Notes under the pieces: generated by a model | Told to the model about the DNA's origin: nothing | The model's input: only the letters and a program-made list of their open reading frames with translations | The model's database searches: none | In this document: positions 1 through 6,489 of the stretch, piece after piece | Layout of the letters: the number at the start of each line of letters is the position of its first letter | How positions within the stretch are numbered: position 1 is the first letter of the stretch | Source: Bacilli bacterium | GTDB taxonomy: Bacteria; Bacillota_I; Bacilli_A; RF39; UBA660 | Direction of reading: 5' to 3' | DNA: 9,644 nt | NCBI GenBank assembly: GCA_016297695.1 | Contig: JAEDGC010000057.1 | Span: 1 to 9,644, forward strand | Made by a program: the position numbers and the translations under genes

Positions 1-120
1 TAAAACGTGGAGGATTTTCAAAAAAAATCTTTTTAGAAAAAACAAATAAGTGATAGGTGAAAGCAGATGATATAAATGTCAAGTGAAGAAAAAAGTTTTA
101 CAAAAGTCGGAATTAACTTG

Positions 121-144
121 GTAATGGAGCCATAAGAAAAACTT
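121..144. repeat. Imperfect direct repeat, copy 1 (copy 2 at 234-257)
   Basis: The two copies align without gaps over 24 bases with 20 identities. GTAATGGA opens each copy and GAAAAACTT closes it at exactly the same offset of 15 bases; the differences are confined to the middle. Copies start 113 bases apart, upstream of dinD. Possible roles are regulator or recombinase binding, or simple local duplication. No third copy was seen between the recombinase gene and the next gene. Confidence 0.45.
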
Positions 145-186
145 ACTTTAAAGTCTTATAAATAAAGGGAAAAAACTTAAATTCTT

Positions 187-215
187 TTTACATATTTGTG
201 ATAGCTTTTTATGAA
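187..215 (+). promoter_or_regulatory. Possible weak sigma-A promoter for dinD-recombinase
   Basis: TTTACA at 187-192 matches the -35 consensus at five of six positions. It stands 17 bases from TATGAA at 210-215, which matches the -10 consensus at four of six. In DNA this AT-rich such pairs occur by chance. No LexA/DinR-type operator was recognised nearby, so SOS control is not shown by the sequence. Confidence 0.25.
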
Positions 216-233
216 AATTATTAAAAATATGGG

Positions 234-257
234 GTAATGGAAGAATATGAAAAACTT
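234..257. repeat. Imperfect direct repeat, copy 2
   Basis: This is the partner of the repeat at 121-144: it starts with GTAATGGA at 234-241 and ends with GAAAAACTT at 249-257. It lies only about 40 bases before the dinD start codon, so a protein bound here could affect dinD expression. That role is inferred from position alone. Confidence 0.45.
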
Positions 258-298
258 TACTCTAGAAAAATATACAATTAATAGAAATGGAGGTAGCA

Positions 299-1153
299 AT
301 GAAGAAAATTAGTGATAAATATACTAATGATACTTTTGATAATATAAAGTATATTGATGATTATGGAAATGAATTTTGGCTTGCTCGTGAATTACAAAAA
401 GTATTAGAATACAAAGACTGGAGAAATTTCTTAAAGGTTTTAAATAAAGCAAAAGCGGCTTGTATAAATTCAGGATTTAATGTAGATGAACAACTTGTTG
501 AGGTCAACAAGTTGTCAAAAAGAAACAATAATGCTACCACTAATATACAAGATTATAAATTATCAAGATACATATGTTATTTGATAGTTCAAAATGCTGA
601 TCCAAGTAAAGAAGTTGTTGCCTTAGGACAAACATATTTTGCTATTCAAACAAGAAAACAAGAAATAACAGAACAAGAATATGATTCTTTATCAGATGAT
701 GAAAAAAGATTTTATCAAAGAAAATTAACAAAACAAGGTAATTACACACTTCAAAAAGTTGCTTCAGCTGCAGGTGTTAAAAATATGGCTGAATTTCATA
801 ATGCAGGATATAAAGGATTATATAATGGCGAAACTGCTGATGATATTTTTAAAAGAAAAAAATTACGTTATAGAGAAGATATTTTAGATAATATGAATGA
901 AGATGAGTTAGTTGCTAATTTATTTAGGATAAATCAAACTAAACAAAAACTTTTAAAAGATAATGTACAAGGTGAAAAAGAAGCGAAAGATGTACATTAT
1001 GAAGTTGGTAAAAAAGTGAGACGTGCAATTGCAGATATTGGTGGAATGATGCCAGAAGAAATGCCAACACCTAAAAAGAGTTTGAAAGAACTAGAAAGAG
1101 AGAAGAAACAATTAGAAACTAAAGAACAAAAGAAACTTGAAGGTATAAAATAA
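299..1153 (+). CDS. dinD: DinD-family DNA damage-inducible protein
   Basis: The 284-residue product is close in length to Escherichia coli DinD (274 aa) and follows it closely. Its N-terminal half (about 14-118) is a BRO-N-like domain with the family phrases WLARELQKVLEYKDWRNF (27-44), the DYKLSRYICYLI block (85-96) and QTYFAIQTR (111-119). The C-terminal half is helical and highly charged, with the KQGNYTLQKVASAAGV region and a Lys/Glu-rich tail. DinD is SOS-induced in E. coli and has been reported to inhibit RecA-driven strand exchange; whether this copy does so is inference. I chose ATG 299 over the in-frame ATG at 287 because GGAGG (289-293) sits five bases before 299 and overlaps the earlier ATG. 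The recombinase gene begins 21 bases after the stop, so the two are probably co-transcribed. DinD genes are often carried on accessory elements, which fits this neighbour. Confidence 0.88.
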   Translation: MKKISDKYTNDTFDNIKYIDDYGNEFWLARELQKVLEYKDWRNFLKVLNKAKAACINSGFNVDEQLVEVNKLSKRNNNATTNIQDYKLSRYICYLIVQNADPSKEVVALGQTYFAIQTRKQEITEQEYDSLSDDEKRFYQRKLTKQGNYTLQKVASAAGVKNMAEFHNAGYKGLYNGETADDIFKRKKLRYREDILDNMNEDELVANLFRINQTKQKLLKDNVQGEKEAKDVHYEVGKKVRRAIADIGGMMPEEMPTPKKSLKELEREKKQLETKEQKKLEGIK

Positions 1154-1174
1154 TGGTGAAAGAGGTGATTAGTA

Positions 1175-2395
1175 ATGCAAAAATATAAAGTTGCAGGATA
1201 TATTAGATTATCTAAAGAAGATAAAATAAAAGATGAATCAAATAGTGTTACTAATCAAAAAGCAATAATAGAATCTTATATTAAGAAGAATGAAGATTTG
1301 GAACTTATTGATTTTTATATAGATGATGGATATTCAGGTACAACATTTGATAGACCAGAATATAAAAGAATGTTTAAAGATATAATAGATGGACATGTAA
1401 ATACAGTAATAGTGAAAGACTTATCAAGATTTGGAAGGAATCATATAGAATCAGATAATTATTTAGAAAACATTCTTCCAGGTTATAATGTTAGATTTAT
1501 TTCAATAATTGATGAAATAGATAGTTCAAAAAATCCTAAGTCTGTAAGTAGTATAGCAGTTCCAATAAAAAACTTAATGAATGATCAATATGCTAGAGAC
1601 ATTTCTGAAAAAGTTAGGTCGACTTTGAAAATCAAACAATTAAATGGAGAGTTTATTGGAGTAACTGCACCTTATGGATATTTGAAAAATCCAAAAGATA
1701 AACATAAATTTATTATAGATAAAGAAGCATCTTATATCATAAAGAAAATATTCAATATGATACTTTTAGGTAAGAGTAGAAAAGAAATTGCAGAGCATTT
1801 AAATAATAAAAATGTTTTAACTCCAAGTTTATATAAAATAAGTAAGGAAAATCCAAATAATGAAGAATTAATACATTCTAAAAAATGGAATGCTGAAATA
1901 GTAAATAGAATATTAAAAAATGAAACATATACAGGAACATTGATTCAAAATGTTAAAACAAAACCGAATTATAGAACTGATAAATTAATTGATGTAAATA
2001 AAGATGAATGGATAATAACGGAAAATCATCATGAACCAATAATAAGTAAAGATAAATTTGATGAAGCACAAAATATTTTAGATAAGCAAAAAGGTTCTAG
2101 AAATAGCGAAGATATTTTATTATCTTATTTACAGTGCGCTGATTGTGGAAGTTTATTATATTTGAAGAAAGGTAAAAACAAAAAGTACTATTATTGCAAG
2201 AATTATATAAAAAATACAGAGTGTACAAGCCATTCTGTAGAACAAGAAAAACTATATGATGAAGTGATACAAATAATCAATGATAATAAAGGCTTAAATA
2301 TAACTAATAAAGAATTAAATTATAGTTTATTATATGGACTTATTGATGTTATATATATCAATGAAGATAAAAGTGTTAAAATAATATTTAAGTAA
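1175..2395 (+). CDS. Large serine recombinase (site-specific integrase), short form
   Basis: The 406-residue protein opens with a resolvase catalytic domain (about 5-150): AGYIRLSKED carries the nucleophile Ser13, YSGTTFDRPEY (53-63) follows, and DLSRFGRN (82-89) supplies Arg85 and Arg88. The Recombinase domain spans about 160-300, including TAPYGYLKNP (164-173). A zinc-ribbon domain carries Cys321, Cys324, Cys341 and Cys350. These enzymes cut attP and attB through a phosphoserine link and integrate phages or conjugative/mobilizable transposons. Relatives usually have 450-700 residues, with a coiled coil after or within the zinc domain that governs synapsis and direction. Here only about 20 residues separate the helix after Cys350 from the typical C-terminal strand segment (LIDVIYINEDKS), so that insertion appears absent. 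The start at ATG 1175 follows AGAGGTGAT at 1161-1169. No terminator follows it; the next gene starts 28 bases on. No att site could be recognised. Confidence 0.9.
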   Translation: MQKYKVAGYIRLSKEDKIKDESNSVTNQKAIIESYIKKNEDLELIDFYIDDGYSGTTFDRPEYKRMFKDIIDGHVNTVIVKDLSRFGRNHIESDNYLENILPGYNVRFISIIDEIDSSKNPKSVSSIAVPIKNLMNDQYARDISEKVRSTLKIKQLNGEFIGVTAPYGYLKNPKDKHKFIIDKEASYIIKKIFNMILLGKSRKEIAEHLNNKNVLTPSLYKISKENPNNEELIHSKKWNAEIVNRILKNETYTGTLIQNVKTKPNYRTDKLIDVNKDEWIITENHHEPIISKDKFDEAQNILDKQKGSRNSEDILLSYLQCADCGSLLYLKKGKNKKYYYCKNYIKNTECTSHSVEQEKLYDEVIQIINDNKGLNITNKELNYSLLYGLIDVIYINEDKSVKIIFK

Positions 2396-2423
2396 GATTT
2401 ATTAAGAAGGGAATCGTGATATA

Positions 2424-2945
2424 ATGGTAATTAATTATTCGGATCAAGAAGTTATAAAAAATAAAAAATCTATATTTATAGCTGGACCAACTCCAAGAGA
2501 TGGGAATGTAAAATCTTGGAGAACTACTGCTTGCGAAAAATTAAATCAATTAGGATTTGATGGAGTAGTATATGTTCCAGAATATTCAACATGGAAACCT
2601 AAGACGGATTATATTGATCAAGCAATGTGGGAAAGAGAAGCATTAACGGAAGCTACAGTTATTTTGTTTTGGATTCCTAGAAGTTTACCTGATATGCCTG
2701 CTTTTACTACAAATGTAGAATTTGGATATTGGTTACATTCAGGTAAAGTAATATATGGTCGACCAGATATTGCTACAAAAATAAAGTATCTTGATTGGTT
2801 ATATAAAGAAGACTATAATAAAACTCCAATAAATGATTTAGATGAATTATTAAAAGAATCAATAATATTAGCAAATAATTTATATGATGAAAAGAATTCT
2901 GAAATATTACCATTAAATAAAAGAAAGATTTTAGAGAGGAAGTGA
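2424..2945 (+). CDS. Nucleoside 2-deoxyribosyltransferase-like protein
   Basis: The 173-residue protein shows the Rossmann-like fold signature of the nucleoside 2-deoxyribosyltransferase superfamily. IFIAGPTPR (17-25) is the first strand and phosphate-side loop. A WERE segment (69-72) follows, and TNVEFGYWLHSGK (96-108) carries Glu99, at the place of the catalytic glutamate that forms the deoxyribosyl-enzyme intermediate in characterised members. Such enzymes move deoxyribose between bases or hydrolyse deoxynucleosides or their monophosphates; the substrate here cannot be told. It resembles the divergent branch (Nuc_deoxyri_tr2 type) found widely in phages and bacteria. A ribosome site AGAAGGGA (2405-2412) precedes ATG 2424. 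The gene ends only five bases before rbgA, whose ribosome site overlaps the stop, so it belongs to the rbgA operon, though it also sits directly after the recombinase and could be element cargo. Confidence 0.75.
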   Translation: MVINYSDQEVIKNKKSIFIAGPTPRDGNVKSWRTTACEKLNQLGFDGVVYVPEYSTWKPKTDYIDQAMWEREALTEATVILFWIPRSLPDMPAFTTNVEFGYWLHSGKVIYGRPDIATKIKYLDWLYKEDYNKTPINDLDELLKESIILANNLYDEKNSEILPLNKRKILERK

Positions 2946-2946
2946 T
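2936..2946 (+). promoter_or_regulatory. Ribosome binding site that fixes the rbgA start
   Basis: GAGGAAGTGAT closely complements the 16S 3' end and spans the TGA stop of the preceding gene. It places the rbgA start at ATG 2951. The in-frame GTG at 2942 lies inside this site and is therefore not the start. Confidence 0.7.
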
Positions 2947-2950
2947 TTAT

Positions 2951-3823
2951 ATGTCAAAAGAACAAGAAGAAAAGGTGTTTCACAAAACTTCGATTAACTG
3001 GTACCCAGGTCACATGGCTAAAACAAGAAGATTAATTCAAGAAAAATATAATTTAATAGATGTAGTGTATGAACTTGTTGATGCAAGAATACCATATTCA
3101 TCTAAAATAAAGGATATTTACAACATAATAAAAGATAAACCTAGAATTGTAATTATGACTAAGAAAGATTTATGTGATATGAAAGTTACAAATTACTGGG
3201 TATCTTATTATGAAAATTTAGGATCAAAGGTAATACTTGTTGATTTAAATAATAATGAAGATTATAAAAAAATAATAGATGTTACACATGAGCTTATGCA
3301 AAATAATCAACAAAAAAGAATAGATAAAGGTTTAAAAGAAAAGGAAATAAGAGCTTTAGTTGTAGGTATTCCTAATGTAGGTAAAAGTACATTAATTAAT
3401 AAAATGGCTGGTAAAAAAGTAGCTAATACTGGCAATATGCCTGGTGTGACTAAAAATTTGGTATGGTTAAAAACTAATAGCAATATATTATTACTAGATA
3501 CTCCAGGAATTTTATGGCCTAAAATAGAAAATGAAAGGGTAGCACTTAATTTAGCAGCTATGACAGCTATTAAAGAAGAAATATTGCCAATTGATGATGT
3601 AGCAATTCATATTATTAAAATATTACATGATTATTATCCTTCAATTTTAGAAAGTAGATATGGTGTAACTAGAATTAATGATTGGGAAGAAGTATACCAA
3701 ACTATTGGTAAAAAAATTGGTGCTATAAAAAATAATGAAGTTGATTATGAAAAAGTTTCTACTCGTGTAGTAAATGATGTTAAAAATGAATACATAAAAG
3801 GAATAACGTTTGATAGAAAATGA
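2951..3823 (+). CDS. rbgA: Ribosome biogenesis GTPase RbgA (YlqF)
   Basis: This is a 290-residue circularly permuted GTPase of the YlqF/YawG family, which helps late assembly of the 50S ribosomal subunit. The family signature NWYPGHMAK is at 16-24. GTPase motifs appear in permuted order: G4 as TKKD (70-73), G1 as GIPNVGKST (139-147), G2 around PGVT (164-167) and G3 as DTPG (183-186). The G4 motif has Thr instead of the usual Asn. The C-terminal helical domain (about 200-290) is the part used for ribosomal RNA binding in relatives. Length matches Bacillus subtilis RbgA (about 282 aa). The stop codon overlaps the rnhB start (ATGA, 3820-3823), so the two are translationally coupled. rbgA next to rnhB is also the order in Bacillus. 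Confidence 0.95.
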   Translation: MSKEQEEKVFHKTSINWYPGHMAKTRRLIQEKYNLIDVVYELVDARIPYSSKIKDIYNIIKDKPRIVIMTKKDLCDMKVTNYWVSYYENLGSKVILVDLNNNEDYKKIIDVTHELMQNNQQKRIDKGLKEKEIRALVVGIPNVGKSTLINKMAGKKVANTGNMPGVTKNLVWLKTNSNILLLDTPGILWPKIENERVALNLAAMTAIKEEILPIDDVAIHIIKILHDYYPSILESRYGVTRINDWEEVYQTIGKKIGAIKNNEVDYEKVSTRVVNDVKNEYIKGITFDRK

Positions 3824-4476
3824 AAAGTGAAGATATAGATTTATTAAAATTTGAAAAAAAATTATATAAAGAAGGTATAAATTTAATAGCTGGAGTTGAT
3901 GAAGTTGGAAGGGGTCCATTAGTCGGACCTGTTGTGGCCTCTGCAGTAATTTTGCCAAAAAACTACAAATTGGAGGGACTTACCGATTCTAAAAAACTTT
4001 CTGAGAAAAAAAGAAATTTATTTTTTGACATTATAAAAAGAGATGCTATAGCAATAGGAGTAGGGGTAATATCAGCAAAAATAATTGATGAAGTAAATAT
4101 TTACGAAGCTAGCAAACTTGCAATGTATGAAGCAATAAAAAAATTAGATATAAAACCTGAACATGTTTTGATAGATGCTATGCCATTAAATTTAGATGTA
4201 CCATCTACTAGTATTATTCATGGAGATGCCTTATCTTTATCAATTGCTGCAGCCAGTGTAATAGCTAAAGTAACTAGGGATAAAATGATGTATGAATTAG
4301 ATGAAAAATATCCAATGTATGGATTTAAAAATCATAAGGGTTATCCAACTAAAGAACATTTACAAAATTTACAAAAATTTGGGGTTTTAGAAAATTATAG
4401 GTTTACATATAAGCCGGTTAGTGATTTAATTATAAGAGGTGGCGAAGTAAAAAATGAAAAAAATATTAACCAATAA
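3820..4476 (+). CDS. rnhB: Ribonuclease HII
   Basis: The 218-residue enzyme removes the RNA strand from RNA-DNA hybrids and cuts at single ribonucleotides misplaced in DNA, needing Mg or Mn. The catalytic set is complete: Asp27 and Glu28 in GVDEVGRG (25-32), Asp119 in LIDAMP and Asp136 in HGDALS. The Gly-Arg-Gly loop (30-32) and Tyr175 in HKGYPTKEH, which sense the ribonucleotide 2'-OH in type 2 RNases H, are also present. The only good start is ATG 3820, which overlaps the rbgA stop. The nearest ribosome-site-like AAAGGAA lies 16 bases away, which suggests that translation depends on ribosomes finishing rbgA. Its 3' end overlaps the next gene by 23 bases. Confidence 0.96.
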   Translation: MKSEDIDLLKFEKKLYKEGINLIAGVDEVGRGPLVGPVVASAVILPKNYKLEGLTDSKKLSEKKRNLFFDIIKRDAIAIGVGVISAKIIDEVNIYEASKLAMYEAIKKLDIKPEHVLIDAMPLNLDVPSTSIIHGDALSLSIAAASVIAKVTRDKMMYELDEKYPMYGFKNHKGYPTKEHLQNLQKFGVLENYRFTYKPVSDLIIRGGEVKNEKNINQ

Positions 4477-6478
4477 AATCTTAAAAAATTATCTTATTTT
4501 AACAATCACTTTGTTTGGAATAGAAATGATTTTTAAAGCTATAGAAAATACTTCAGTTTTAGATTGGTCAAGTTTACGCATATTTGCAGGAATATCTATT
4601 ATTTCTTTGTTTTTAAGTATCATTCTATCGTTTTGTAAAAAATTTATTTCCAATATAATAGTATTTTTAACAGTTATAATAGCAACAATTTATGCAATTG
4701 CTCAAGCAGGATTTGAAAATTATTTAGGGGTATATATTTCAATTAATACATCAAGTCAGCTTGGTGCTGTAAAAGAATATGTTCGTGATTATTTAGCAAG
4801 CTTTAATTCAGTTTTTTACATCATTGCTGTACCTTTAATATTATTAATTGTTTATAAAATAATTGAAAAATATGTATTAAAAGATAAAAAATTAAATATA
4901 CATACAAAGAAAGAAGATTGGATTGCAAGAGGTATTTCTTTTGTTATAGTAATTTTATTAAGTGTTTTCTATTATTTTTCTTTATCTTTAGATTTTATGC
5001 AAAATGAAATTCAATTAATTAAAACAAAAAAATTATTTAAAAATCCTAGTAATCCTAATATTGCCGTAAATCAATTTGGAGTAGAAATGTTTGGAGTACT
5101 AGATATAAAAACGGCTATCTTTCCAGTTAGTGAAACAGTTAATGAAGTTAAATTTGAAAACTTAAATAATGTTAATGAAGAAGTTACAGACTTTACAAGA
5201 AAAATTGATGATACTTTATGGCAAAAAGCAAGTGAAAATGAATCAAACATAGATTATAAGACATTAAATAATTATTTTATGTCTCGTAATATTACTGATA
5301 AAAATGAATATACTGGAATTTTTGAAGGTAAAAATCTAATAGTAATCATGATGGAATCAGTAAATAATATAATATTAGATGAAACATATTTTCCAAATTT
5401 TTCTAAATTATATAAAAATGGTTGGTATTGGGAAAATACATATTCACCAAGAAATTCTTGTTCTACTGGTAATAATGAAATGACTGGAATGATTAGTTTA
5501 TATAGCATTTATAGAACTTGTACAGCCAATGTATATATGAAAAATAAATATGATAATAGTATGTTTGGATTATTTAATAATAAAGGATATACTACGACAT
5601 CTTATCATGATTATACAGAAAAATATTATTATCGTTCAACAATTCATAAAAATATGGGAAGTGGTAAATATTATGGCGTAAGTGACTTAGGAATAGATTA
5701 CAATGCTGAATATAAAGAATGGCCAAGTGATGTTTTATTAATGGATAAAGCAAGTGAAATATTTACTCAAAATTCACCATTTATGGCATGGATTACAACA
5801 GTAAGTCCTCATCAACCATATTATTCAGATAGTGAATTATCAAAAATATACTATAATTCTTTTGCCCAAACTGGATATCCATCTAATTTAAAACGTTATA
5901 TGTCTAAATTAAAAGTATTAGATGATTCACTTGGAGAATTATTAAAAATATTAGAAGAAAAAGGTATTTTAGATGATACAGTTATAGTTTTATATGCTGA
6001 TCATTATCCTTACGGTCTTACAAATAATGAAATTTCTAAAATATTAGGTGATGGAATTAATAAATATAATGAAATAGATAGAACTCCTTTTGTTATTTAT
6101 AATTCACAAATGACACCTAAAACTTATAGTGAATATACTTCATATGTAAATATTCTACCAACAGTAGCAAATTTATTTAATTTAGAATATGACCCAAGAG
6201 TATATATGGGAACTGATTTACTTTCTAGTGATTATCATAATAAAGTAGTATTTGCTGATGGTTCTTGGCAAACACCAGTTGGATTCTACTATGCTTCTAC
6301 TGGTAGAATGTCATATTTTACTGATGAAAGATATACAAATGAAGAAATAGTAGCAATTAATAGTGAAGTAAATAATATGATTAAATATAGTAATTTAGCA
6401 ATTAAAACAAATTATTTTGAACATCTATCTAATGAAAAGAAAAAATATTTAGAAAATAGTGAAAATATTGAAAATTAG
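4454..6478 (+). CDS. LtaS-like membrane sulfatase-fold enzyme (LTA synthase family)
   Basis: The 674-residue protein has about five N-terminal membrane spans (near 13-30, 42-60, 65-85, 119-138 and 158-178), then an extracellular linker and an alkaline phosphatase/sulfatase-fold domain from about 290 to 600. The order matches LtaS, the polymerase that transfers glycerol phosphate from phosphatidylglycerol to build lipoteichoic acid. By position, Glu301 (MMESVNN), Thr338 (CSTGNNE, the nucleophile), Asp516 and His517 (YADHYPYG) correspond to the LtaS metal and active-site residues, and His453 (VSPHQPY) to its substrate-side histidine. The surrounding residues differ from canonical LtaS, so another phosphoglycerol or phosphoethanolamine transferase is possible. 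The 95-residue stretch before the catalytic domain is longer and acidic. ATG 4454 overlaps rnhB by 23 bases and is preceded by AGAGGTGG. The stop lies 11 bases before topA. Its place between rnhB and topA is unexpected for a cell-envelope enzyme. Confidence 0.82.
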   Translation: MKKILTNKILKNYLILTITLFGIEMIFKAIENTSVLDWSSLRIFAGISIISLFLSIILSFCKKFISNIIVFLTVIIATIYAIAQAGFENYLGVYISINTSSQLGAVKEYVRDYLASFNSVFYIIAVPLILLIVYKIIEKYVLKDKKLNIHTKKEDWIARGISFVIVILLSVFYYFSLSLDFMQNEIQLIKTKKLFKNPSNPNIAVNQFGVEMFGVLDIKTAIFPVSETVNEVKFENLNNVNEEVTDFTRKIDDTLWQKASENESNIDYKTLNNYFMSRNITDKNEYTGIFEGKNLIVIMMESVNNIILDETYFPNFSKLYKNGWYWENTYSPRNSCSTGNNEMTGMISLYSIYRTCTANVYMKNKYDNSMFGLFNNKGYTTTSYHDYTEKYYYRSTIHKNMGSGKYYGVSDLGIDYNAEYKEWPSDVLLMDKASEIFTQNSPFMAWITTVSPHQPYYSDSELSKIYYNSFAQTGYPSNLKRYMSKLKVLDDSLGELLKILEEKGILDDTVIVLYADHYPYGLTNNEISKILGDGINKYNEIDRTPFVIYNSQMTPKTYSEYTSYVNILPTVANLFNLEYDPRVYMGTDLLSSDYHNKVVFADGSWQTPVGFYYASTGRMSYFTDERYTNEEIVAINSEVNNMIKYSNLAIKTNYFEHLSNEKKKYLENSENIEN

Positions 6479-6489
6479 AAAGGACATTT

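Larger units (their letters stand above)
1..298. other. AT-rich leader region upstream of dinD, no convincing gene
   Basis: This stretch holds no gene that I can support. It contains a 19-codon open frame at 76-135 that has no well-placed ribosome site, a 10-bp perfect palindrome ACTTTAAAGT at 145-154, and an imperfect direct repeat (121-144 and 234-257, listed separately). A weak promoter-like pair lies at 187-215. It may be the regulatory leader of dinD or the decayed margin of a mobile element. The sequence does not decide between these. Confidence 0.5.

Noticed and set aside
188..201. Possible LexA/DinR operator before dinD
   Set aside because: The segment around ACATATTTGT has only three-base arms and does not match the Bacillus-type GAAC-N4-GTTC site.
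287..298. Earlier start for DinD at ATG 287
   Set aside because: The ATG lies in the GGAGG ribosome site that serves ATG 299, and nothing suitable precedes it.
2396..2423. Attachment site just after the recombinase gene
   Set aside because: No matching sequence was found in the leader region, and a serine recombinase core is too short to spot without the other end.
2943..2945. Mycoplasma-type code with TGA read as Trp
   Set aside because: TGA ends three genes here, exactly where ribosome sites, start codons or terminators follow, and all conserved Trp codons are TGG.
3647..3958. Open frame on the minus strand across the rbgA-rnhB join
   Set aside because: It lies entirely over two well-identified genes, has no ribosome site, and its product is a low-complexity shadow of the AT-rich opposite strand.
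5272..5508. Minus-strand open frame within the LtaS-like gene
   Set aside because: It is antisense to the conserved catalytic core, with no start signals of its own.
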